DNA from: Sipunculus nudus
Taxonomy: Eukaryota; Annelida; Sipuncula; Golfingiida; Sipunculidae
NCBI GenBank assembly: GCA_026874595.1
Contig: CM049315.1
Span: 74,290,401 to 74,354,400 of the forward strand
Reading direction: 5' to 3'
DNA length: 64,000 bases
In this document: in pieces, positions 26,456 through 37,545 of the stretch
How the letters are laid out: every line of letters begins with the position of its first letter
Numbering within the stretch: the first letter of the stretch is position 1
Made by a program: the position numbers and the translations under genes
The notes under the pieces: generated by a model
Database searches by the model: none
What the model was told of the DNA's origin: nothing
What the model saw: the letters and a program-made list of their open reading frames with translations, nothing else

Positions 26456-27555
26456 AAAATAAATTTATATATATATCATTTAACTGAAAAAAAAACCTTT
26501 TTCACACGGTCTTATCACTGTTATACAGATCCCAGTGTGTGAAGAAGTAACACCCATTGGTAGGCCCAACTCGTTTCGATGAATTTTCTCTGTAAATAAT
26601 AAGAATACATACTATAATTATGATTTTCAGCATTTTATCAGGCCACAGGAAACTCATAACAACCATCATGCTTTGTTTGGCCCTATGGAATAAAACCCAC
26701 AAATATAAAGTTCTCACAAAATGCTAATGAGTCAAGCATCTTATTATGGGCCTTTAGAAACTCAATGGTCGAGCTGTCCAGATTATCGGCTGTATACAAG
26801 TGAACTCAAAGGCAAATGAATTTTCTAAATTTCCAAGGAACCCTTTGACTCTTGTTGAAAATAAAATTTTACATTCTTGTGCAAATAAAATAATTTAATA
26901 GAGCATCTGACACCCCCCACCCCCCACCCCCTTTTCATAGGCCCTGAAATCCCAGGTCTAAACAAGACAGAACATCTTTTTCAAAACAAAATTTCTTGTA
27001 CATTTATTATGTTTTAGGAGGCTTTATAAAAAATATGCATACAAAACACAAGCACTTTGTTCCTAACAAGTTGAAATTTAACACATAAAACAAATTCAGC
27101 AACAGCACAAGCCATTAAATCAATTCAGAAGGAGCGGTCTGGTCCAGCGACAGGTGGTCAGTATTGTCATGCTTGGCCAGTATGGTCCAGGTCAAAATTG
27201 TGATCTGGACCAGTCCATGTGATCTGGTCTGCACCTCCAATGAAAATCAAGGACAGTATTCTTTTCATTCCAGTGTTCTGTCATTTTTCATCATGTAAAA
27301 AACAGCATCAATGCCCTTAGAGGTTCCTTCACAGACTCCTTGATCTGTGTCATTGATAACTGTATTTGCAGATATTCATCTGAGGAAGCTTTGTATGAAC
27401 ATATAAAATCAAGATGGAAAAGACTGGTGGAGCATCCATCACTCAGTAACTGTACAAAGTCAGTACTGAACAACCTGGCTCTAGAGGAGGAGACTGCAGG
27501 GGTCTACACAATGCTGTTAAAAGACTTGTGTGGAGGAGATGTTGTTAAGTCATAA
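17918..27555 (+). CDS. FANCF: Fanconi anaemia group F-like protein
   Basis: FANCF is an adaptor of the Fanconi anaemia core complex, which monoubiquitinates FANCD2-FANCI in the nucleus during interstrand-crosslink repair. Coding exons: 17918-18052, 21012-21155, 22372-22467, 24409-24569, 25185-25316 and 27372-27555. All have GT-AG ends and consistent phases (0,0,0,2,2), totalling 852 nt and 283 aa. The start at 17918 lines up with the vertebrate start: MSLKGVLKSIHSIL, then a V-x-x-W-D pattern at residues 25-29 and A-F-Q-W at 36-39, matching V-S-T-W-D and A-L-Q-W in human FANCF as I recall it. The C-terminal helical stretch (EALYEHIKSRWKRLVEHP) resembles the human L-H-N-R-F region. It is shorter than the human protein (374 aa). 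An out-of-frame ATG at 17904 precedes the start. A 5' non-coding exon may begin at 17898, after TTTTCATTTTAG. Introns 1 and 3 carry mobile elements. Low family conservation means a profile search should confirm the name. Confidence 0.72.
18374..18438. repeat. (TA)n microsatellite in FANCF intron 1
   Basis: Long TA run with one TACA interruption. Confidence 0.95.
18728..20595 (+). mobile_element. AGCTCAGCTGA-ended element, + copy (in FANCF intron 1)
   Basis: The left end reads TTTTTAGCTCAGCTGAC..., followed by a GTCC/GTCT tetranucleotide run at 18780-18823. The right end reads ATCAGCTGAGC...GACCCATAGGTCCCTTG. The same two ends, in reverse, bound 54259-57490. GCTCAGCTGA and TCAGCTGAGC are inverted subterminal repeats. 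Interior blocks (ACATCTAA-type line, 'atcaaaaccactcatctg', 'ggcacgttttttcctgtaa') also match the reverse copy. No coding capacity seen; small frames inside are AT-rich and unsupported. Confidence 0.6.
21178..21410. mobile_element. pogo/Tigger-like MITE remnant in FANCF intron 2
   Basis: Begins CAGTGAAACCTGTGTTATAAGG, close to the terminal motif known from Tigger/pogo elements, and contains three related copies of an 'agagaagtggtctttaag'-type phrase. Similar CAGTAAAACCTCTA and CAGTTAAATCTCGC starts appear at 25861 and 62313. Confidence 0.45.
21775..21960. repeat. ~71-bp tandem repeat, about 2.5 copies, in FANCF intron 2
   Basis: 'gtgttttagtttttatg' followed by 'cctgcagat' and 'cacatg' recurs at about 21790 and 21861, with a decayed third copy near 21920. 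Confidence 0.6.
22565..22835 (-). mobile_element. GAATGCAAGCCTCCGCC family, reverse copy (FANCF intron 3)
   Basis: The reverse complement aligns with 28017-28345 and 59790-60130: 'ggaatattcacaaatgta', 'agattttggtgggcatcc', and 'tgtgtgtttgt' before 'catgcagtcatg'. The terminal TGCATTC/GAATGCA hairpin is missing here. Confidence 0.55.
23150..24114 (+). mobile_element. Helentron/HINE-like element, copy 4 (FANCF intron 3)
   Basis: Same core units as copies 1 and 2, with a 3' end GGGCGGATAC, a GTCGACTAC half-hairpin and CTAG at 24109-24112. The 5' hairpin is absent, so it is truncated. It lies wholly inside intron 3, in sense orientation. Confidence 0.6.
25545..25790 (+). repeat. Dispersed repeat G, copy 1 (FANCF intron 5)
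   Basis: Matches 36585-36800 in the same orientation: 'attgacc...ccaccacagccc', 'cctacacagaaggt', 'gacaataatgacatcac', 'ggtcacctgattggttgc'. No terminal repeats found. Confidence 0.5.
26409..26454. repeat. (TA)n microsatellite in FANCF intron 5
   Basis: TA dinucleotide run with one interruption. Confidence 0.95.
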
Positions 27556-27614
27556 ATTATACCACAGTTACTGTAAACAAAGAACCAGTTCTCTGTCACC
27601 CACTCTCCATCTTT

Positions 27615-27835
27615 AGAGATATTCACAATTGGAAAGACCTTTATGGATATTCACAATCGGAAAGGTCATTAGAGATTATCACAATTGGAAAGACTTTTAG
27701 AGATATTCACGATTGGAAAGATCTTAAGAGATATTCAAAATTTGGAAAGACCTTAAAAGATATTCACAGTTGGAAAGACCTTTTCCAATTCACAATTAAA
27801 AGACCTGTAGATATATTCACAGATGGAAAGATTGA
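27615..27835. repeat. 28-bp minisatellite 60 bp after the FANCF stop
   Basis: GATATTCACAATTGGAAAGA-type units start at 27618, 27646, 27674, 27702, 27730 and 27759, giving a constant 28-bp step (29 once) and then broken copies to about 27835. Probably inside the FANCF 3' UTR. An ATTAAA near 27796 is the only nearby poly(A)-like hexamer. Confidence 0.85.
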
Positions 27836-28016
27836 TCTTAAATGTAAGTTGCAAGGAAATCTTAGGTTTTACCAGAACCAAAAAAGGCAAGACAAACTTG
27901 CCTTCCTGTGTGTTTAGATACCCTGTTTATTTGATAATTGTGAATTCATATATTTTATTTTTACAACATTTCGAGGCTGCTGATTGCAGTCATTGCCATT
28001 TGTACCATGATAAACT

Positions 28017-28345
28017 AGGAATCTGCATTCCAAAGAATTCAAGCCTCTGCCATGTGGGTGTTGTTCACAAAACCATGCTTGCATTCACATATTCAGCCAT
28101 ATTCCAAGGTTCTTTTTTTGGCATCAGTGACTGTACATTTTATGAATATTCCTTGATGGTATTCCTGAATCTGGATCATGAGCTGGATCCTCACAAAAAT
28201 CTAATTGATCCTCATTGGCCGATTTTATGAGATTCCATTTATAATTGCATGAGTTATTTTGTGAACAAACACACAAACAGGGATGATCACATCCCCTCCT
28301 GTCAGAGGCAGCTAAATGCGTGTAACTGGAGGCGAATGATATCAT
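28017..28345 (+). mobile_element. GAATGCAAGCCTCCGCC family, + copy
   Basis: Starts TCTGCATTCCAAAGAATTCAAGCCTCTGCC and continues through 'tgaatattccttgatggt', 'ctggatcctcacaaaaatcta' in pieces shared with the copies at 37295, 46830 (reverse) and 59790. About 330 bp, non-coding. Open frames across it are incidental. Confidence 0.6.
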
Positions 28346-28679
28346 GGGAAATCATGACCAGCTAAAACTAACACTGCATTTCATGCATGCGTGCAAGCAG
28401 TAGTAATATTATGTTGTATGAGCAAGTCTGAAAAGTAGTAAAATTAAAACTATAAATTCAGTGAGTTTGATTAAGTTATACAATTTAACATTCTTAAAAA
28501 GGCAGGGGGGACTATGATGATGGCCTTAATAACCTGATACATGTATAATATTTTCTCAAATGGTTGAGAACTGCTGATTTTGTATTAAACAAATGGTGTT
28601 GTTAGTTTTGTCTGTTTCTAATATTGTATGGAAAGCTTCTGATTGTGTTGTAATGTGCCCCTTATACAGGCCCGTAAGC

Positions 28680-29138
28680 CAATGGCGTCAATTTATCTTC
28701 CAGGGTGGGGGGGGGGGGGGGATGACTCCCAAGGGTGGGGGGAGGGGTGCTGACAGGCATGGGGCGGGGGAATGACAGGCATGGAGGGTAGTCAAAATTG
28801 GGATGAAAAAGACATGTTTATACATATATATATATATACACATACATATATATATATACTTTTATGTCTGTGTGACGCATATCAAATATATATGTCAATT
28901 AAGTATAAGGTTTAAAAAAGGATATGTTTATTCTGAACCATTTAGATAAAAATATTTCAGAGTAAACTCATAAATGGAACCAAAGTCTATAATTCTATTT
29001 ATTTATATATTTTATTTGAAATATATAAATATTATTCTCTGAATAGTGGGGGGGGGGGTGATTACATTTACCATCCCCCCCCTTGCCAAAGAGTGGGGGG
29101 GATATATACCCCCCTTCCCCCCTATATTGACGCCCCTG
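28680..29138 (+). mobile_element. Poly-G MITE family, copy C
   Basis: Ends CAATGGCGTCAAT and ATTGACGCCCCTG are inverted. Inner G tracts lie at 28705-28722 and 29047-29058, with a C tract before TATTGACG. It aligns with copies A and B. A TA-rich insert lies at 28820-28860. Confidence 0.65.
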
Positions 29139-31934
29139 CGGTAGGCTCACTTCTGAGTGGGAGAGTTCGTTTTCACTGATGGTGGAACCTTGATATATAT
29201 ATACCTGATGTTTTCTTTTAACGAAATAAAAATAATCCAAATAAGCATACAGTTTTTAGCGCATTGTCCAATCCAAAATGTTATGCAAACGTCCCCTACA
29301 GCACAACTATGATCATTAAGGTGGAATCGGCTGTATATTTGTGTGTACACTAAACAAGGGCATTTCATTTTCAAACAAGTGCAATGCATATATTTCATTT
29401 CAGATTTAAAAAAGGAAACAACCATATTCATTGTCAAACTCACACCTCGGTCTTCTGATATTCTTCGTTAGCTGTCCATCGAGTGATCATTACATTAACT
29501 GACAGTTAAATGAGGTTGCTTGAAATTGATATACATTCAATGCAGATAAACTTGAGAATAATCATTCTGGGGAAAAATGAACCTGGCGATGTTTGGTGTA
29601 AAAGAAGATACTGTTTCCTGTTTCTAGCTATACTTGAAATTTGCATAAATTAAAAAAAATACCAGCAGGCAAGGCAGTTAGAAGCTGAAATAGTTAGAAT
29701 TCTATTGAAATTCTGTGACAACTGAAGCAGTAAGACAGAGCTGGAACTTTAAGGGATCAATTAAAATCTTGGTAGGCCCGGGGCACTTCCGCGAGTTCTG
29801 GATAAAAAAAAACTTATTAGGTATACATTGTACTGTATGATAAATGAAATTTTTAGACTGAACTACAATCTGACAAAATAAACGATCACAGTAACTGAAG
29901 AGTCTCAGTAAAAAAATTTCATATTAATATTCAATTATTATTAACTTCCTCAGTCCCTACAGGCAAAGGGCACACAGCAGGTGTGCTCCACTTAGGCATA
30001 TACATGTATATAGCAAATCACCAACGACCTCCAGTACACTTGAGATGGCCTGTTCCCTGATCTGGATTTCTCATAAATAATAGTAAAACCCCCCCTGAAA
30101 ACTCCCATACCTGGACAATTTGTCTTTGTAGCTGCCTAAGAATTTCAGAACCAATAGCTTAAAATCCATGTACACTTGATATTTGAAAATTAAATCAACA
30201 GTGCTAACAAGAAAACAACGTGATGGTCAAAGTATAGGGTGAAATTCATGGAAGTGATTTTACATTTGTTGATTACTTTAAAAATACACTGAATTTCTTA
30301 CCTGATTTCCAGTGTACACTTGAATCTAAATTAACTGTACTTTTTTTAATGAGATAAGCTCCATCTTCAGCAGTTAACATATTTATCGACTATACACGTG
30401 ATCCAGTCCATGAAATATACAAATTATTCAATACTAACTTAAGTATCCTCTTATACATCGAACATATATCGAAAAGCTCTGTACCTTAATCAGAACAAGA
30501 GGCAAACATTTTTTTATATAAAGCAGTCTTGAATTTTTACGATACGTTTTGATTGCAAACTAGAGGTTAAGTTTAATTTTTCAAAGAAACAAAGCACAGT
30601 GACATAGGTAGAACTTTTGTTCATCATACTGTATGTAAAATTTAAAATCCGTTGGTAACGATGTAAAATCACGCTTGTCTAACGGGCAGAAAAATTGCTG
30701 ATAGGACGACAAGACAGTGGATCATCGCCATAGTCTTCTGAACTAATGAAGCCGTATGCAAAGCCCTCCGTTTTTTTACAATACCAACCAATAAAAAAAT
30801 TCCTTAAGCTCATTTATAAATCTCTATATGTGATAGTTTGTTCATATTTTTGTTTGGTTTCTTGCTTTATTTATTATTTTTATGGTATCAAGCTGGGTTT
30901 GGTCCCTTGGCATGTATGCCCTCTGTGCGTGCTCTATTGACAAAGTGGCCTTTGTAAAATTCTTTGGGCCAGGAACATGAGGGAGCTACTGCCCTCTTTG
31001 CATTGGATGGGACAATCAACTATTTCCACTTTATCCCCTCTCATACGGCAATAAAGATCCACTAACCAGATGGACTTACCAGAAGCAAGCAGTAAACGGG
31101 TTGTATAAAGATTGTTTCAGAGGTGAAATTAAATATTTTTTTAACTGTATATGCAATCTGCATCCCTGACAGAGCTTAAAAAAAGAGGCCGCTATAAACA
31201 ATATTTATACAGAAATAGTCTCTCCCTGCCAGGACAAGGAACCGGATAGATGGGGTTAAACTCAAATGTTATATATATATAAATATATATATAAAGTTTA
31301 TATTTATTGTATAATTTATCCCAGATAATAGCATATCTGTATACGTCAGACGGAACTCGGATGGTCCGCCCCCCCCCCCCCCCAGCCTAGGGGCCTGTTA
31401 TAATAAAAGCCGTTTAGTCCAGCCATGTCCCACTCACAGAATTCTTTTTCCTTCAGTCTTCACACCCCCAAATGAGGTTCTTTGTCGCATATTTTCCGTT
31501 GCACCCATCAGATTTCCATATTTAATTTGTATTCAAATATGGAATGCTCATTCAGTCTTGTTAGACTTAAGATACAAAGATCAAACAAGTCTTTTGTCCT
31601 TCATTTAGCATATACTAAATTCAATCATTAAGCACTAGCACCCAACGTCAGTAATCAATAGAAAACCAGAACATAGGCAGTTGACAAGCCAATACAGATT
31701 TTAGATTCACAGGCATGGATTAAGTGAGGGATGGAATGCCTCCTGGCTGGACGATCCTTAAATTTGTTGCACCTGAGAGGTATCCAGACACGATTGGACA
31801 AAACTGAAAAAAAAATTATTGTAGATGGCTCCTCCAGTTATGTATACAATATACTGCCATCCTAGATCTATGGACTTGCAAAATTTCATGCCGTTACATC
31901 AAATGACTCATGAGATAAATTTTCACCAAAAACA
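29139..31934. other. Intergenic between convergent FANCF and sulfotransferase
   Basis: AT-rich. Contains a small TA block at 31269-31295 and a poly-C run at about 31368-31383. No exon supported. Confidence 0.4.
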
Positions 31935-32300
31935 GACCTAGACATAGACACCAGATGAAATTGATTGCCAGTGGCGCCACTAGTCTTGTATGAAAGATAA
32001 ACCATTCATGGATATGCAAATTTTCAGGCATATGCATTAAACCACTCCTTCAGGTGGCAACACCAGTCATGTTAACATTGGAACTGGTGACTAACTGTTA
32101 CAAAGATTGGTGGCGCCATCTACGCTCCATTACAAGTAGTGTCTATCTGGTCTGAAAGATAAAGCAATACAAGATCTATTGACGTACACAATTTCAGCCC
32201 AATACAATGAACCACTCCTGGGATATGTGCTATTAACACTAAAAAAGACGCACAGATGAACACTACCTAAAAAGGGGTGTAGGTGGCGCCACCAATCTCT
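31935..32300. repeat. GGTGGCGCCACC-bearing repeat, distant relative
   Basis: Carries AGTGGCGCCACT (31971), GGTGGCGCCATC (32108) and GGTGGCGCCACC (32282-32293), interleaved with repeated phrases such as 'gaaagataaa' and 'aaccactcct'. Organised like the Helentron cores but different in sequence, with no terminal structures found. Confidence 0.45.
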
Positions 32301-33044
32301 GTTAGTCACCAGTTCCCATGTGAACCCGTATTTATGCCAGGTTTCAGAAAGATCTATCCAGTGGTCTTAGAGGAGTTCACTGAAAACCAACGTGGCAGAG
32401 GAACCTGTGTGAAAACAATATTTGCATGCTTCTTATTCTGGTGAATACAACGAGTGCCATAGATTTCCAGATTGTATGTATTACTGATTTTATTCAGTTC
32501 CTTAGACTATGATAGCACCCTTTTATTCTAAAGGCAATTTTGCTCAGCTTTGTTAACCTTGTTTTACAATGTGGTGAGCAATGTCAATCAGAGGTCACTC
32601 CGTTAGTGTAGTGATGGCGACCTCTAGTGGACTAGCAGAACTTGTATGGACCGTTACTAGTTAAAGTACGTCCACTCTTACGTAGCGGGTATGCACTGCA
32701 GTAATATATCTCCTTTCCTTTAAATGGTGCTTGTCTTTAACAAGATTCGCCGGGTTTCACTGCCAGGCTGGCATAGACAAAGAATTGTAATCAGACCAAT
32801 GAAAGCGTGGTATAACATTGTGCATCCAACTCCAAAATTTAAAAAAAATGCGACACCCCGCTCTCGTTGGTCTGATTCTTGGCCATGTGCTAATCCTTGT
32901 GTTGGAATCCTGAAAACCTTGTAAATCAAAGTAGCGGTTTAAGCGATGGAGATCTCAAATATATACAATATATAACCGCTGCTTGAGGAGTGTATATAAT
33001 GCGGCAGTATTTACTGATCAAAACTTCTTGAGCCAGCCTTGATT

Positions 33045-36000
33045 CTACCAAAGGACATCGTCAGGGTAATAGTCGAACAGGCGGAAGTCCATCCTGAAAT
33101 GATGTTTCAGGTTATTCATAACGGGCCTGGGGAGAGTTTTATACGCGTCCCGAATCAAGGCTCTCTTGCGCTTATCTATGAACTTCCGCTGTTCCGGGGT
33201 TTTCAATTGCTTGGAAACCAATTTTTGGCATGTATCGTGCCACGTTTCCTTGTCAGTTTTAAACCGTACTTTATCGTTTGGACTGAAGTAGCCTTTTTGA
33301 ACCAAGCTTCTAATTTTAGCTTTTATAATTGTATCGGGTTTTCTACATTTTGTTTGCAGTTTTGCGTAGTTAGATAATCTAACTTGGAATGGGCGACAGG
33401 CATCTGTTATTCTAGCTTGGAGGAAATTCTTAGTCTCGATCTTCCCAAAAGATAGTTTAGTTTGCAGGTGCGCCATGTCATCTGAAAATGTTTCAAGTTT
33501 CCCAATGAAATCGTATTTTAAGTCACAAGGCATGCAAAGTCTATAGACCTCCTTCCAGTGGGTATTCACTTCAATTTTGTGCCCTCTTCTGATAACATAC
33601 CTGGCAAACGGGGTGAATGAAATGTGATTACGACATTCGTCTTTCTGCGACTCGTTTACGGCTTGGTGTCGCATGATAAGAGGGGCGTAGTTATTAATAT
33701 AAAGTGGGTGCATTGCCACGAAGCGGTCGACAAACGCTGATCGCAGCCGTGTAAAAGGATTACGGACGACCAGTACTTTCATGTAAGTCTCTAAACGTTT
33801 TTTACGCTCACTGGCTGAAAACGAGCGCAAATCTTGTCCGTTAAATCGATCGTACAGCCATCGCCAGTAGGTGGAGCCAGTTTTGGGCACCGGGCATACA
33901 ATAAGTTTTAGTTCATCAATCACTCGAAGTCTGTTGTAGAGCTCGTTCAATTCAGGTGTCCGACGATCATACGTTTCCTTGTAGCGTTCACAAACTTCCT
34001 TTATTCGTTCAGTGCGCTCCTTCTGTGTTTTCTCCTGGCGCAGCCGCTGAAAAATAATAATAATAAAATATGAAAATATCACAAAACAACATATCTCCTA
34101 CACGAAAATGTCATCTTAAAAAACCTCCTTCAGCTCTTCCATAATACAGTTTAATATATTTGTAATCGATATTAATTTAAAAATGATATAAATATTCAGA
34201 TATTACATTTTAGTCGATATATTTAAAGCCATCAACTTCCTTAGACAGTTTTGTCATTTATTTTGAGATGAACTAATTTACATAGATTTGAAGCATGTTT
34301 CACAATTACTTTCCTAGTAATTACAGATTTAAAAATTAAAAAAAAAAGTTTTAGAAAAATTTTATCTGTAAAAAAAGGTTTGATATTTTAGTGTATATTG
34401 TAATACAAAAAAGTTTAAGCTTCGTAACTTATCCTAGATACCCGTTAGCGCAAATGACATAGGTTGATGAGTTAAAAAAAAAACACATCTTATTATTTTA
34501 TTTGAATGATGAGATGTGATCTTGCAGCTGCATTCGTTACTTCTTGGATATGTGGTGATCACAATATGTCAAGTGGCACAAACCACGTGCAACCTTTCGG
34601 TACCCAATTAACAACAAAAGGCCCAATTACCGTAGGATGTCATAGTAACCCAAAACTTATTTATAATATATGTTTCATGTCACATTTGTTCAATTTTATT
34701 TGTGAGTTTAACTATTATATTCACTGCTGTAATCATTATTTGCTAACTGGATGCCGTCATTGCCGAAGATAAAGGGGAAGGTAGCCAGTGGTATAAATAC
34801 CAATGAGGCCACTTGCCGAACTCTACTGTCCACTTGTCACTCCTATTTTCCATATAACTCAAATTAAGGTAATAAATGCAGCATGAGTTCTCTTGTTAGT
34901 ATTTTTTACTCCATAAATTTTCAGTGTGGTTATCGACTTATTTTGTAATGAAAATAAAAGAGACCATACCCATAAAGCACCACGATCCTCAAGGAACGTC
35001 ACTGCCGGTTTCTCGAATTTTCTATTTTTTCCCTTTTCCGTCATTTTGACCTTGACCATGGCACCTGTGCTGAGGATATGAGAGTTGTAAAGACCCCGAT
35101 TTGGAGACATTCAGCATTGTTTTAAAATATTACTGATCATAAAATTTTTAATACATTAGATATTTAAAAGAAGTAATTGAACACGTCGCCATTCATTGGA
35201 TACTCGAGAATGTAATAGATATTATGTTCACTTTAGTTGTAGAAATCTTAATATATGTGTATTTCTTTGCACCCTGATTATATTGGACTTGTAGCAAGAC
35301 TCTACTATAATAAGCATAAGCTATTTAATAACAATAAACATGACTCCGCATAGCTATAATCATGACAATAAAGAGTATGCATTCCCTGCATGAAATACCA
35401 TATGTAAATTGTATTAATGTAAGATGACAAGAAGGTATTACATGGAGGGGCAGAGTTAAGCTAAGATTCCTTGTGTTCGGCATGCGCGGCATGACGAATG
35501 ATTGTTGAGAGATTTCATTTGAACCTGCACGGCGGCATGCACGTTTTCTATGTGTTGCCCCTGGATACCATCCGGAACCTTCAGAAATTGCATTTAGCTA
35601 TTCATTTTGCAGGAGACTCATTCCGCATGCCGGATCCGCGCATAAGAAATCTCACCTTATTTATTCAGCAAATACCAATTTTATACGCATTCCCCATTCC
35701 GTACATAAGGAATCTTAGCTTAAGGTGGGACTGAATGAGCTGCAACCAGGACCATCCGTATTTATTGCCCCCCTCAAAAAACAATTAAAAAAACGATTTT
35801 CATGCATCATCAAAGATGAACATTTGCTCCATAGGAATACAACACACACAAGCACATTGTTACAAACTAAATACACTATTCAAATTCAATATAATTTCGT
35901 CCAAAGCCACCTGAACATGAGCATCATGAATGTCAGTGTAATTCTCAAAAACTGGCCAGTTTATTTCCTCGACACTGGATAGATATTTTGTACATACTGT

Positions 36001-37091
36001 GTCTTGCTATTTCATTTGGCTGGTTGCCATTTCTGCATTGATGTGGCATAATTAAATTTTAAAAAATTACTAGAAACTGCTCCAGGATTTCTCCGTGGAT
36101 GGAAACAGTCCACCAGCATGGACAGAATATCTTTTTATAATTAAAAAATCATTGATTACATCAATTTATCGGTTACCTTTTTATTCAAGCTGCATGATTT
36201 CCTTTATTTTCCTGTTTTGAAATAATAGTACGTAAATGACTGAACGATGCCTGACGGCTTATCAGTAAATTTGTCAATAAATCTTTTATGGTCACTATAT
36301 ATTCGTTGGGATGGGGTTGGTGTTTGGTCAGGTCACTATAATGTAAGATTTAAGTTGTGAAAGTGCGAAAGAAGTGAAATAAAGTGTCACCAGTTAATTT
36401 TACAAAATCTGTGTGTTGCTTCTTCTGGAATTTTCCAGTTTCTTTCATCCTGTGTGCAAAAAAATTACAGGTCTCGCCGAATATTTGAGGTTGTTCAATC
36501 AGTATTGCTTAATTTTGTTTATGCTACAGCAAATCGCCAATTATCTCTATGTACCCGTAAGTTCAAGCATATACAGTTACTGAAATTGACCTCACCACCA
36601 GAGCCCTTATGCCCCGCCCCTAATTATTATTATAAGCCCCCAAAACGCTCCTACACAGAAGGTCTTCCTTGCGACAGCTGTTTTTTTTTCAGGGCAATAA
36701 TGACGTAACAAATATCGATGAATTTTATTATGGTCAGGTGACTCACGGTTTACAATAATATTGGCAAACTGATTGGCTGCATTTTGGGTATTCCTTTCCG
36801 GACAATAATAAAATTATGAATAATAATAAAAATTCCCTCTGCCGTCAATTCAATCTGTTACCTGGACATGTGACATTTACTATAGAAAACCGATAATTGG
36901 GTAAAAGTCATTTATGAAAAAGTGTCTTGAAAATCAAAATTTTTATCCAAAGATTCTTTCCAGAATTTTAAAAATAACATTAAAACATTCGAAACTCTTT
37001 GTCACTCACCGATGTGGGTTCGGACCATCCATGCGCATGTTAGTACACATGACGTCACCAGGATCACTTTAACGCACCGATAGCGCATCAT
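33045..37091 (-). CDS. Golgi carbohydrate sulfotransferase (HNK-1ST/CHST8-14 family)
   Basis: Type II Golgi membrane enzyme that should transfer sulfate from PAPS to a glycan; the acceptor sugar cannot be told from sequence. Coding exons on the minus strand: 37091-37010, 35064-34970 and 34046-33045, with GT-AG ends and phases 1 and 0, 392 aa. Residues 1-27 (MMRYRCVKVILVTSCVLTCA and on) form a short cytoplasmic tail and signal anchor. A charged stem follows to about residue 105. The 5'-phosphosulfate loop PVPKTGST is at about 111-118, and the 3'-phosphate motif VVRNPFTRLRSAF at about 152-164; both are diagnostic of the Sulfotransfer_2 family. The protein ends RLFDYYPDDVLW. The last exon carries the whole catalytic domain. 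The 5' UTR may start at 37106, after TATTGCAG. AATAAA-type hexamers on the minus strand near 32521 and 32488 could end the transcript. The paralogue is not assignable. Confidence 0.85.
36585..36800 (+). repeat. Dispersed repeat G, copy 2 (sulfotransferase intron 1)
   Basis: Second copy of the repeat at 25545-25790: 'ctcctacacagaaggtc', 'ggcaataatgacgtaac', 'ggtcaggtgactca', 'ctgattggctgc'. Confidence 0.5.
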
Positions 37092-37105
37092 CCCATGTTG
37101 TCCAT
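37088..37105 (-). promoter_or_regulatory. Short uORF overlapping the sulfotransferase start
   Basis: ATG GAC AAC ATG GGA TGA ends by overlapping the main start as ATGA. Five sense codons, placed directly before the proposed first ATG of the transcript. It could lower translation or work by termination-reinitiation. Depends on the transcript including these bases. Confidence 0.45.
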
Positions 37106-37294
37106 TCTGCAATAGGCCTATGTTCCAAGTTTTAGTCATCCCAGGCTGTGATATATGAATAATTGAAACACTTTTTAACAATAATGACTTTAACTACACA
37201 ATTCGTCTGTTCTGCTTATGCTAATGAGCAATAGTAAAGTGTCCTTTTTTATTTTATAAATATAAAGTTGATGAAATTAGAAACCAATTGGAAA

Positions 37295-37545
37295 TCTGCA
37301 TCTCAGGAATGCAAGCCTCCGCCATTTGGAGTGGGTTCCTATATTGTGAGATTCTCCCAAAACCGTGTTTTTCATTCACTTATTAATAATTCGGGCGAAG
37401 CAATCCCCAACAGTGCCAGCTGTGCCACAAAATCTAACCGATTCTTCATTGGCTTATTCCCGAAATGCCCTGATTTCCTTCATGATTGCGTAAGTTATGA
37501 TGAGAACAAACATTTTATTGCCACAAGAATATATACATTATACAT
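37295..37545 (+). mobile_element. GAATGCAAGCCTCCGCC family, + copy
   Basis: 'tctgcatctcaggaatgcaa', 'gcctccgcca', 'aaaatctaaccgattcttca' and 'gaaatgccctgat' are shared with 59790-60130 in the same order. Confidence 0.6.

Noticed and set aside
27823-28230. 135-aa + strand frame downstream of FANCF
   Set aside because: Its second half is the dispersed repeat at 28017-28345 and its first half overlaps the minisatellite. No homology or splice sites.
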